This document shows positions 44,432 through 51,962 of a stretch of DNA of 64,000 nt, one piece after another (position 1 is the stretch's first letter; every line of letters begins with the position of its first letter). The translations under genes were made by a program, and so were the position numbers. The notes under the pieces were generated by a model that was not told the origin of the DNA, did not search any database, and saw nothing but the letters and a program-made list of their open reading frames with translations. The DNA comes from Sphaerospermopsis torques-reginae ITEP-024 (GTDB lineage: Bacteria; Cyanobacteriota; Cyanobacteriia; Cyanobacteriales; Nostocaceae), in NCBI RefSeq assembly GCF_019598945.1, contig NZ_CP080598.1, forward strand, positions 1,116,001 to 1,180,000, in the 5' to 3' direction.

Positions 44432-45793
44432 ATGACTATTACAGAAATTCTACAATTTGTAGATAATTTAATTTTCACAGAAACAGATCAACATTTAGAT
44501 GATCTGCAAAAAAGAATTATTGAAGAATTATTTAAGGGTAAAACTTATAAACAAATTGCTGATATTTATGAATATGATGAAGGTTATATTGGTGATGAAA
44601 GTAGAAAGTTATTTAAGTTTTTATCTGAAAATTTAGGTGAAAATATTAATAAGTCTAATTTTGCCTGGACTATAGAAAGAGTTGTAAATTCTAAAATATC
44701 TCAGTTTTCTAAAATTCTTAATTTCGAGAACAATAACATTAATTTATGTCGTCAAAATAATTATAAAAATTATGATAAATCTGCAAATAAATTATCATAT
44801 CATGATTTAACTTTATCACCGAGAATTATTAGATTTTATGGAAGAGAACAAGAATTAGAATTTTTATCTAATTGTATATTTAATCAGAACTCTTGTTTAA
44901 TTTCCATCTTAGGAACATCAGGAATAGGTAAAACCACCTTAGTAAAAAGATTCATAGATTTACACCTTGATAAATTTGAAATCATTATCTGGAAAACTTT
45001 AAAATATCCCAAATCTCTAAATTTACTGATTGATGATTTATTGCAAATCTGCAAACAAGAACCTAAAGAAACCTTAGATGATAAAATCAAACAATTACTC
45101 TATATTCTCACCAACAACAAATGTTTAATTATCCTTGATGATATCCAAAATCTCTTTATTCCTGGTGAACTTGCGGGAAAATATCGGACAGAATATCAAG
45201 ATTATCAAACCTTATTCAAAATAATTACAGAAACCCAACATCAAAGTAATATTATCTTAATTAGTCAAGAACAATGTCCAGAAATGGAATCTTTAGATAC
45301 AGAATTATCTCCTAGTAAATCTTTAGAAATCTCAGGTTTATATCATCCCGATATTCTCCAAAACACAGGATTAAAAAATCAGGATATTTGGTTAGATTTA
45401 ATCAAATTATATGCAGGTAATTTAATGTTTTTAAAAACTACTACCGTCTTAATCTCCAAAAATTATGATGGTGAAGTAGCTGAATTTTTAGCAGAAAATA
45501 CATTACATATTACCCAGCAAATGCAGTCTAATTTTCAAGAGATATATAACCGTTTATCACCTATAGAAAAACAAATAGTATTATATTTGAGTAGATTTGA
45601 AAACCCTATTTCTAGAGAAGAATTAAGACAAACGTTAATAGAAACCTTAAATTTATCCTCAGTTGATTTTAATAACGGTTTACAATCTTTACAACAACGG
45701 TATTTAGTGGTGAAAATTAAAGATGATAAGGTGATGTTTTCGTTATCTCCTGTTTTTGGGGAATATGTGAGAAATTTCTCATTTCCACAATAA
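44432..45793 (+). CDS. STAND (NB-ARC-type) NTPase with N-terminal helix-turn-helix
   Basis: 453 residues. The N-terminal about 70 residues form the helix-turn-helix domain often found in vWA-MoxR-associated and WD40 STAND proteins of Nostocales (QKRIIEELFKGKTYKQIADI). The NTPase core has Walker A GTSGIGKTT (161-169), Walker B CLIILDDIQ (231-239) and a winged-helix region (about 375-450) with LSPIEKQIVLYLSRFENPIS. There is no WD40 or TPR repeat tail, which is unusual for this group. STAND NTPases act as signal-sensing switches in regulation, programmed cell death and phage defence. It may form a unit with the two small genes upstream. AT-rich composition is stronger here than in core genes. 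Confidence 0.8.
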   Translation: MTITEILQFVDNLIFTETDQHLDDLQKRIIEELFKGKTYKQIADIYEYDEGYIGDESRKLFKFLSENLGENINKSNFAWTIERVVNSKISQFSKILNFENNNINLCRQNNYKNYDKSANKLSYHDLTLSPRIIRFYGREQELEFLSNCIFNQNSCLISILGTSGIGKTTLVKRFIDLHLDKFEIIIWKTLKYPKSLNLLIDDLLQICKQEPKETLDDKIKQLLYILTNNKCLIILDDIQNLFIPGELAGKYRTEYQDYQTLFKIITETQHQSNIILISQEQCPEMESLDTELSPSKSLEISGLYHPDILQNTGLKNQDIWLDLIKLYAGNLMFLKTTTVLISKNYDGEVAEFLAENTLHITQQMQSNFQEIYNRLSPIEKQIVLYLSRFENPISREELRQTLIETLNLSSVDFNNGLQSLQQRYLVVKIKDDKVMFSLSPVFGEYVRNFSFPQ

Positions 45794-46110
45794 AAATCAG
45801 GATTTATAAGATTAGAGAATAAACAGAATTTATTTTCAAATTAACATCCTGTAAATCCTTAAATCCTGGAAATCCTGATTCTGAATACTTAGGGTTTATA
45901 TAGGACTCCTATTTGATTTTTGAACAGAACTCCGTACATACTTAAAGCCTTCTTTCTTGTTCCCTGTTCCCTGTTCTCTGCCTCCACGAAAAATTCATGA
46001 ATCAAATCGGATCACTATATCAGCGATCGCCTTATCTGTCCCTTTTGGTGTAGTTAAATAGTTTAATATTTTTTTGTTGTATTGGCTTAATAAGTAATCA
46101 TAGTATTTAT
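45794..46110. repeat. Intergenic repeats after the STAND gene
   Basis: 45797-45890 is a full copy of the dispersed ATCAGGATTTATAAGATTAG / CCTTAAATCCTGGAAATCCT inverted repeat. TATAGGACTCCTATTTGATT at 45899-45918 is a lone IS630-type end without a partner. TTCCCTG units lie at 45959-45977. No gene. Confidence 0.8.
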
Positions 46111-46139
46111 CCCCAATTTCTTTAAGAAATCAGGGATAT
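46111..46139 (-). terminator. Hairpin after the patC-type gene
   Basis: On the minus strand ATCCCTGATTTCTT and AAGAAATTGGGGAT pair in 12 of 14 positions with a very short loop, 12 bp after the stop codon. The following sequence is AAATACTATGATTA, so it lacks a U-run; it may be an imperfect terminator. Confidence 0.45.
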
Positions 46140-46150
46140 CAAATTTACAA

Positions 46151-46339
46151 CTAACACCAAATACGACCACGACGGAAAGGTTTATCAGGTTCAGTTTGTT
46201 CGGCTTTTTGTCTAGCCATTTCCTGTGACCAAAAACCATAATCTTCCAAACCAGTAGATAACAACTTACGTTCAATTTCTGCTGGTGGTTGAGGTTCTGG
46301 TTGGCTGGAATTTGCGGGAGTTTTCTTTGGTCTACTCAT
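46151..46339 (-). CDS. patC: Cyanobactin-cluster small protein, PatC/TenC/TruC-like
   Basis: 62 residues from ATG 46339, which follows AGGAG at a spacing of 11. Sequence: a Pro/Gln/Ser-rich start (MSRPKKTPANSSQPEPQPPA) followed by EIERKLLSTGLEDYGFWSQE and a charged tail. The 'LL.TGLEDYGFW' block is the mark of the small PatC-type proteins found in cyanobactin gene clusters; their function is unknown. It overlaps no gene here and follows the PatB-like gene by 14 bp. No heterocyclase, precursor or PatG gene is present next to it, so it is likely a leftover. Family call is from memory. Confidence 0.65.
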   Translation of the reverse strand: MSRPKKTPANSSQPEPQPPAEIERKLLSTGLEDYGFWSQEMARQKAEQTEPDKPFRRGRIWC

Positions 46340-46353
46340 AATTGTCACAACTC

Positions 46354-46557
46354 CTAAAACATACATCTACAAGAAGATTTAATTTGCTGATAACTGCGAT
46401 TTTGAAAAGCAGCAGGATCATTATAGTTAGCACCATGTAATAAATCCATGCGAATATGAACTAAATCTTCAACTCTGCCATGAATCACATCAACAGACCG
46501 ATGAGGATAAATAATATCCGGTCTTTTTACTGGTGGGGAAAGTTTGGGTAATCTCAT
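46354..46557 (-). CDS. patB: Cyanobactin-cluster small protein, PatB/AcyB/McaB-like
   Basis: 67 residues from ATG 46557. MRLPKLSPPVKRPDIIYPHR, then SVDVIHGRVEDLVHIRMDLL and HGANYNDPAAFQNRSYQ form the conserved pattern of PatB-type proteins of cyanobactin clusters; the tail is Cys-containing (SSCRCMF). The role of PatB is unknown. In intact clusters the order is patA-patB-patC; here a patA C-terminal fragment lies upstream (46826-47290) and patC directly downstream, so the order is preserved while two mini-repeats (46573-46663, 46666-46822) have been inserted between patA and patB. Family call is from memory. Confidence 0.68.
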   Translation of the reverse strand: MRLPKLSPPVKRPDIIYPHRSVDVIHGRVEDLVHIRMDLLHGANYNDPAAFQNRSYQQIKSSCRCMF

Positions 46558-46572
46558 AATCAATTTTTGATT

Positions 46573-46663
46573 GTAGGTTGGGTTGACGCAAGGAAACCCA
46601 ACATTAAAAAACTCAACATTATCAAGACTTTGTTGGGTTGCGCTGTCGCTTAACCCAACCTAC
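46573..46663. repeat. GTAGGTTGGGTT repeat, copy 3
   Basis: GTAGGTTGGGTTGACGC and GCTTAACCCAACCTAC form the inverted ends; the middle again reads AACCCAACA...TTGTTGGGTT. It lies just upstream of the patB-type gene and may hold or block its promoter. Confidence 0.85.
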
Positions 46664-46665
46664 TA

Positions 46666-46822
46666 CTGAGAGGATGTTTGAAAAGTATCAGAATTAATCG
46701 ATATCCCCCCAACCCCTTAAAAAGGGGGGCTAAATTCCTCAAAGTCCCCCTTTTTAAGGGGGATTTAGGGGGATCTATGGGTGTCAGATTTCACAAAAAA
46801 AAGTTTTCAAACAACCTCTGAG
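46666..46822. mobile_element. 157-bp MITE with CTGAGAGGATGTTTGAAAA ends
   Basis: Left end CTGAGAGGATGTTTGAAAAG and right end TTTTCAAACAACCTCTGAG are inverted repeats with two mismatches. Inside is a second inverted repeat of CCCCTTAAAAAGGGG type. Single ends of the same kind occur near 24148 and 41686. Confidence 0.8.
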
Positions 46823-46825
46823 ATA

Positions 46826-47290
46826 TTAATAAGGAGTAGACCAAGAACGCACTTCGCCCAAGGTAACAGGAATAATATCACTCACATCAATTGTAAACCG
46901 GAATAGCTTTTTAGCACGACGGCTATTTTCAGGGTCAAAGAACTTCAATTTTACATCCCAACAATCGCTATCTAAACGACAGAAAGGACTTTTCTCTACT
47001 GTAATACTATCCAATTCCATACCTGTAGCCACAGCTTCAGCAAAAGTAGAAGCCGCTTGGAAAGCATTGGTAGAAGCAAAATTCAACGCCCTATCTTGAG
47101 AAGTTGTCCCTAAATTGCGTAAATCATAATAAATACGGCTGAGGAAACTACGCAAAGTGCGGCGAATAGACTCTTCTTGGGCTTCTGTGGCTTGTGCTTG
47201 GATTGTCTGAATAGCAGCGTCAACCAAGGTGTTAACCTTCCAACCGTAAAGCCCCCACAACCTATGCGCGAGATGTGTGTTGCTGTTCAA
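46826..47290 (-). pseudogene. patA: C-terminal fragment of a patA-type protease gene
   Basis: From about residue 13 ([18 protein letters not shown]) to the end (GEVRSWSTPY) this is a diverged copy of the last about 145 residues of the complete protease at 49746-51857, including EKSPFCRLDSDCWDVKLKFF. The subtilisin domain is absent, and only a TTG could start it. Placed directly before patB and patC on the same strand, it marks the remains of a patABC operon. The difference from the complete gene shows these are separate old copies, not a recent duplication. Confidence 0.8.
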
Positions 47291-47363
47291 GAAAAAGAAT
47301 TGCTAGAAGGGACAATTCAAAAAATGAATTTATATTATCTTATCTAGATGTAGGTTAGTAGTT

Positions 47364-47508
47364 GTAGGTTGGGTTAAGCAACAGCACAACCCAACAAAAT
47401 TAAATCACAAAATCACCAAAATGTTGGGTAACATACGTCAACCCAACCTACAAGATTTAAATAACATCCTGAAAATCCTTAAATCCTGGATATCCTGATT
47501 CAGATAAT
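47364..47508. repeat. GTAGGTTGGGTT repeat, copy 4, with dispersed repeat attached
   Basis: 47364-47451 and the following TAACATCCTGAAAATCC unit (47462-47508) match 26673-26815 almost base for base over about 115 bp, including the linker TTTAAATAACATCCTG. This shared block helps show that the two regions derive from one locus. Confidence 0.85.
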
Positions 47509-47537
47509 TTCATTTTCTGCAAAATTCGAGCAAATTT

Positions 47538-48221
47538 ATGATATCTACTACTGCAATTTCTCCCATCTTAACTATTCCCCCCCTAGAAAACGGCGACAAA
47601 TTAACCCGTCATGAATTTGAACGGCGTTATCATGCCATGCCGAATTTGAAAAAAGCCGAATTAATTGAAGGAGTAGTTTACGTGGCATCACCTGTTAGAG
47701 CAAAACAACATGGTAAACCCCATGCTCGCATTATGACTTGGTTAGGAACTTATGAAGCAGCTACACCAGGCGTGGAAGCACTGGATAATACTACCGTCCT
47801 TCTTGATACAGATAACGAACCACAACCGGATGCTTTATTAAGAATTGAAACAAACGGACAATCAAGAATTAATGAGGATGATTATGTAGAAGGTGCGCCA
47901 GAATTAATAGTAGAAATTGCCGCTTCTAGTGCTTCCTATGATTTACATGAAAAACTCAAAGTTTATCGTCGTAATCAAGTCCAAGAATATTTAATCTGGC
48001 GAGTTTATGACTATCAATTTGATTGGTTTAGGTTACAAAAAGGAGAGTATATTCAACTTCAACCCAATGCAGATAATATAATTTGTTCCCAAGTATTCCC
48101 TGGTTTATGGTTAGATAAAACAGCATTATTAGGAGGAGATTTAGGAAAAGTGTTAACCGTTGTCCAGCAGGGTTTAGCAAGTCCAGAACATGAGAATTTT
48201 ATTAGTAGATTATCTAGTTAG
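47538..48221 (+). CDS. Uma2-family PD-(D/E)XK endonuclease-like protein
   Basis: 227 residues. Matches the Uma2 (DUF820) family that is greatly expanded in cyanobacteria: LTRHEFERRYHAMPNLKKAE, LIEGVVYVASPV, then PQPDALLRI and the nuclease-fold core GAPELIVEIAASSASYDLHEKL with Asp and Glu in the expected places, followed by EYLIWRVYDYQFDWF. The fold is that of restriction-type nucleases but the role of the family is unknown; copies are common near mobile elements. Convergent with the next gene. A second member is at 60436. Confidence 0.9.
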   Translation: MISTTAISPILTIPPLENGDKLTRHEFERRYHAMPNLKKAELIEGVVYVASPVRAKQHGKPHARIMTWLGTYEAATPGVEALDNTTVLLDTDNEPQPDALLRIETNGQSRINEDDYVEGAPELIVEIAASSASYDLHEKLKVYRRNQVQEYLIWRVYDYQFDWFRLQKGEYIQLQPNADNIICSQVFPGLWLDKTALLGGDLGKVLTVVQQGLASPEHENFISRLSS

Positions 48222-48240
48222 TCTGATTGGTGACAATTAT

Positions 48241-48846
48241 CTAGTTAGCAGAAGTTACCATCCAAACTAAAATTCCTAAAATGACATCAACAGGAGGAAG
48301 GGGATAATCTGTAAAATCAATTGTTACAGTTTGTTCTGTTAATTGTAGAAATCGCCAAACAGTACCATTAGTCACGCTACCATAAATTGTAGGAATAGAT
48401 TGATTATTAATTTCATTAAATTTTTGAGCAGCAATCATTTCCGCAATACATTGGCCAATACCCGGATTTAAGTCTGATTTTTTAGCTTCCACAATCATAA
48501 CTGCTGGTGCTTCAACTTCTAACTGTTCTGCTGAACGACTGAGAACAAAATCACAGACTCCATTCAATCCTAAAGCCGAATCTACAGTAAAATCCATACC
48601 AGAAAATAAACTAATTTTTCTTTGTAATATCTTACGGACTTCTAGTAAAACCGGACTAATAATTAACTCAGAACGTGCTTTTTCACTTCCCGTCGCTATA
48701 GCTAATGGTAAACTTTCTGCTAAAAAATCTTTCAAAGTCGCACTAGCAGCAATGGGCTTGATTTCTGGCAGAAACTTTTGATCTTCAATGGTGTTTATGC
48801 CAAAGGTTTGCTTAACTTTTCTAAGAGTAAAATCACTGTATGACAT
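48241..48846 (-). CDS. PD-(D/E)XK nuclease-like hypothetical protein
   Basis: 201 residues with no named family. The centre reads GVCDFVLSRSAEQLEVEAPA then VMIVEAKKSDLNPGIGQCIA, with Asp and the VEAKK (ExK) pattern of PD-(D/E)XK nuclease folds, followed by a Gln-containing helix AEMIAAQKFNE. Cyanobacterial proteins of this type are numerous and often near other nuclease-like and mobile genes. Its C-terminal residues are hydrophobic (VDVILGILVWMVTSAN). No substrate or partner is evident; Uma2 and xisHI flank it. Confidence 0.7.
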   Translation of the reverse strand: MSYSDFTLRKVKQTFGINTIEDQKFLPEIKPIAASATLKDFLAESLPLAIATGSEKARSELIISPVLLEVRKILQRKISLFSGMDFTVDSALGLNGVCDFVLSRSAEQLEVEAPAVMIVEAKKSDLNPGIGQCIAEMIAAQKFNEINNQSIPTIYGSVTNGTVWRFLQLTEQTVTIDFTDYPLPPVDVILGILVWMVTSAN

Positions 48847-48923
48847 AATGTAAATATTAATGTATACAAAACAAAAATGGTCTGAAATTCAGGTAAAATC
48901 TACATGAAAGTCTTATGTAAAAA

Positions 48924-49259
48924 TCAACCAACAGCAAAACCTGTATATTGTCTCACTAAAGGTTCATGAAATGCTAAAACAATATCTGATTTTGGCACTC
49001 CTAATTTAACTAACTCATCCGCTATACCAATCTCAGTTCCATCATGTTGTATCCAAATTTTATGATCTTTAATATCCAAATGCAAAACACAACCATACAT
49101 CGGTCGGCGATTTTTCCAACCTGTATAAACAACCTGATAATGATCCCGTTCCTTGTCAAAAATCAGTTGCGTTTCTACCTCATGATCCGATGGACTTCCC
49201 TGAGCATATTCAGTTAATAAAGTTTGGATATATGTACGATATTGTTCTATTTTTTCCAT
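48924..49259 (-). CDS. xisI: XisI-family protein
   Basis: 111 residues. Clear XisI features: MEKIEQYRTYIQTLLTEYAQ, then [40 protein letters not shown] and the ending [14 protein letters not shown]. Family knowledge: with XisH it was first described as controlling excision of the fdxN element during heterocyst development, but many copies exist without that element and the biochemical activity is unclear. It starts 13 bp inside the end of xisH, so the two are translationally coupled. A 3' fragment of a second copy lies at 26853-27022. Confidence 0.93.
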   Translation of the reverse strand: MEKIEQYRTYIQTLLTEYAQGSPSDHEVETQLIFDKERDHYQVVYTGWKNRRPMYGCVLHLDIKDHKIWIQHDGTEIGIADELVKLGVPKSDIVLAFHEPLVRQYTGFAVG

Positions 49260-49663
49260 GTTACAATCACCTCATGGTTTGGATCATAGACCACCAAGCT
49301 GAGTTGGAAATGCTCAATAGCGGTTTCTACAAATGGCAAGTTAAAAAATGTTTGATAAGCTCCCAGAGGAACTGCTAAATATAAAAAACGGTTAGGTTGC
49401 TGATCTTTCAAAGCCAGACGATAGTTAAGAAATTGACCCAAAGCGGTATGAAATTCCGAAATATTGGAAGAACTAATAAAGCTTTTAATCTCAACTGCAA
49501 TCTTTTCCTCTCCTTTTTCAGCACCTATGATTTTTTCTGCTCCCAAGTCAATTTGCATATCAACCCTACCTGAGCGAATCCTTAAAGGATCATCTGTAAT
49601 CACCCAACCCTCTTTTTCTAACCCTATCCTAACAGCATCATGAAAAATATCTTTAGCTGGCAT
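49247..49663 (-). CDS. xisH: XisH-family protein
   Basis: 138 residues from ATG 49663, the usual family start (MPAKDIFHDAVRIGLEKEGW). An earlier in-frame start adds unrelated residues. Features of a PD-(D/E)XK-like nuclease fold: GRVDMQIDLGAEK and KIAVEIKSF, as known for XisH. It ends 13 bp inside xisI. No fdxN or nif gene is in the window, so this is one of the free-standing xisHI pairs, which some consider toxin-antitoxin-like. Divergent from the patA-type gene. Confidence 0.93.
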   Translation of the reverse strand: MPAKDIFHDAVRIGLEKEGWVITDDPLRIRSGRVDMQIDLGAEKIIGAEKGEEKIAVEIKSFISSSNISEFHTALGQFLNYRLALKDQQPNRFLYLAVPLGAYQTFFNLPFVETAIEHFQLSLVVYDPNHEVIVTWKK

Positions 49664-49745
49664 TAACTTTATTATAAAAAAATAAAAAATTAGACTTTTC
49701 ACCCCTAATTATTATAACACCAATTACAACAACACAATCAAAACC

Positions 49746-51857
49746 ATGCCTAACCTGACAGACATCCCCGGAATTTCCCAAATTTGGACACGCACAAAAG
49801 GCGACCCCCGGATTAAAATTGCTATCCTTGATGGTGCAGCCGACTTAGAACGCAGTTGTTTTCAAGGGGCAAAATTTAGCCAATTTAAACCCTACTGGGC
49901 AGAAGATATTGAACTCAATGAAGAATATTATTATTATCTCAATTTATCTTTAGAATTTAACCAACAACAAAAAGACAAAAAAGACGACCCAGACCACGAC
50001 AAAGAAGAAGCGAAAAAAGAACGAGAAGCATTTTTTGCCTCCTTTCCTCCTGCTATTAGACGACGGATAGAATTATCAAGTCATGCTACCCACATTTCTA
50101 GCACAATTTTAGGGCAACATGGCACACCTGCCCCTGGTATTGCTCCTTTATGTACAGCATTAAATATTCCCATTTCCTTCGCTGGTGATGATTTTATTTC
50201 CCCTATCAACCTTACTCATGCTATTAATACGGCTTTGCAATGGGGGGCAAATATCATCCATATTGCTGCTTGTCACCCCACCCAAACCGGAGTAGCACCA
50301 GATTTATTTGCCCGTGCTGTCAAACAATGCCAAGACAATAATATGTTAATTATTGCCCCTGGTGGTAATGATAAAGGGGAATGTTGGTGTATTCCTTCTA
50401 TTCTTCCTGGTGTCATTACCGTTGGTGCAATGCGGGATGATGGCCAGCCGTTTAAATTTAGCAATTACGGTGGAGAATATCAAAATAAAGGTGTAATGGC
50501 CAATGGGGAAAATATCTTAGGCGCACAACCGGGAACAGAAGAACCTATCAAACAAAAAGGGACGAGTTGCGCTGCACCTATTGTTACAGGTATTTCTGCA
50601 TTATTAATGAGTCTGCAATTACAACGAGGTGAACAACCCAACGCGGAAACGGTGCGTCAAGCGATTTTAAATAGTGCTATTCCCTGTAACCCGGAAGATG
50701 TGGAAGAACCAGAACGGTGTTTATTAGGTAAGTTAAATATTCCCGGTGCGTTTCAATTATTGACAGGAGAAAGGTTAGAACCTCACCCCCAAACCCTCTC
50801 CCACCAAGAGAAGGGGGTAAAAATCTCTTCTTCCCAGGTAGATTCCCCGGTAGAACCTGGGAATGCTACATCAGAGGCTCTGACCCTCACTATACCGTCA
50901 GGCAGAGCCTTGGAGAAGGCATTCTCAGCCGGAGACTGGGAAGGAAACTCTGGTGTAGCAGTTGCTACGGCTCCAAGAAATGAAATAACAGAAGGTGTTA
51001 CCCCTAGTGCGGCTTCTAAACTTGTCTATGCTTTGGGTACTATTGGTTATGACTTTGGTGATGAAGCCAGAAGGGACTCTTTTAAACAATTAATGCCAGC
51101 AGTGAATATTGACGGTGCAATTATCCCTGCTAACCCTTATGATAGTCGGCAAATGGTTGATTATCTGTCAGCAAACCCCAGCGAAGCTAAACCTTTAATT
51201 TGGACTCTCAACCAAGAACTAACTCCCATTTATGCTTTAGAACCCGTTAGCGGTTTTGCTGCTGATATCTATGAAACTCTAATTGCCATGTTAGAGGGAC
51301 AAATTCAACCAGAAGACAGTGATGATTTTGTGGAACGGGTGAGTATTCCCGCCAGGTTAACAGATAGAACTGTGGAGTTATTTTCCGGTCAAGTTGTACC
51401 TGTAATTACTCTAACTAATACTAGGGGAATGTATGGCTGGAAAGTCAACAGTTTGGTAGATGCAGCTTTGCAAACTGTGATTACGGAAGGCACAGCACCA
51501 GCCCAGGAAATGGCAATGCGGAAAGCTTTAAGTAGTTTCTTAAATCGAGTTTACTATGATTTACAAAATGTAGGAAAAACTGCTAAAGATCGGGCGCTGA
51601 ATTTTTCTGTCACTAATGCTTTTCAAGCGGCTTCTAGTTTTAGCCAAGCTATTGCTACGGGTATGCAGCTTGATAGTATTGAAGTAGAAAAAAGTCCTTT
51701 CTGTCGGATTAATAGTGATTGTTGGGATGTGAAATTAAAGTTTTTTGACCCGGAAAATGGCCGCAGAGCTAAAAAAGTTTATCTGTTTACTATTGATGTT
51801 AGTGATAGGATTCCTGTAACTTTGGGTCAAGTTCGTTCTTGGTCTGTGCGGAAATAA
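49746..51857 (+). CDS. patA: PatA-type cyanobactin subtilisin protease
   Basis: 703 residues. An N-terminal S8 subtilisin domain (1-345) has the complete catalytic triad: Asp29 (IKIAILDGAAD), His113 (SSHATHIS) and Ser274 (GTSCAAPIVTG). The C-terminal part (about 410-703) is the domain characteristic of PatA/PatG proteases, ending in CWDVKLKFFDPENGRRAKKV and [10 protein letters not shown]. In cyanobactin synthesis PatA cuts the precursor N-terminal to each core peptide. Between the domains, residues about 345-405 are made of genome-repeat DNA (PHPQTLSHQEKGVK onward) inserted in frame. No precursor, heterocyclase or PatG gene is nearby in the window, so it is an orphan; it lies 2.5 kb from a patABC remnant. 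Confidence 0.85.
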   Translation: MPNLTDIPGISQIWTRTKGDPRIKIAILDGAADLERSCFQGAKFSQFKPYWAEDIELNEEYYYYLNLSLEFNQQQKDKKDDPDHDKEEAKKEREAFFASFPPAIRRRIELSSHATHISSTILGQHGTPAPGIAPLCTALNIPISFAGDDFISPINLTHAINTALQWGANIIHIAACHPTQTGVAPDLFARAVKQCQDNNMLIIAPGGNDKGECWCIPSILPGVITVGAMRDDGQPFKFSNYGGEYQNKGVMANGENILGAQPGTEEPIKQKGTSCAAPIVTGISALLMSLQLQRGEQPNAETVRQAILNSAIPCNPEDVEEPERCLLGKLNIPGAFQLLTGERLEPHPQTLSHQEKGVKISSSQVDSPVEPGNATSEALTLTIPSGRALEKAFSAGDWEGNSGVAVATAPRNEITEGVTPSAASKLVYALGTIGYDFGDEARRDSFKQLMPAVNIDGAIIPANPYDSRQMVDYLSANPSEAKPLIWTLNQELTPIYALEPVSGFAADIYETLIAMLEGQIQPEDSDDFVERVSIPARLTDRTVELFSGQVVPVITLTNTRGMYGWKVNSLVDAALQTVITEGTAPAQEMAMRKALSSFLNRVYYDLQNVGKTAKDRALNFSVTNAFQAASSFSQAIATGMQLDSIEVEKSPFCRINSDCWDVKLKFFDPENGRRAKKVYLFTIDVSDRIPVTLGQVRSWSVRK

Positions 51858-51874
51858 TCATGAATTTGAATCAG

Positions 51875-51960
51875 CATTAACAAGATTAGAGAATAAACAG
51901 AATTGATTTTTACCTTCACATCCTGTAAATCCTTAAATCCTGGAAATCCTGATTCAGACA
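51875..51960. repeat. Dispersed CATCCTGTAAATCC repeat, full copy
   Basis: TGAATCAGCATTAACAAGAT at the left and TCCTGTAAATCCTTAAATCC ... CCTGATTCAGACA at the right, a folded repeat between the convergent protease and chlD genes. It may serve as a two-way terminator. Confidence 0.8.
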
Positions 51961-51962
51961 AT

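Noticed and set aside
46087-46275. 62-codon minus-strand frame over the patC end, considered as a cyanobactin precursor peptide
   Set aside because: Out-of-frame overlap of patC, no ribosome site, no leader or core-like sequence.
48924-49663. fdxN element boundary near xisHI
   Set aside because: No nif/fdx genes, no large recombinase such as XisF, and free-standing xisHI pairs are common.
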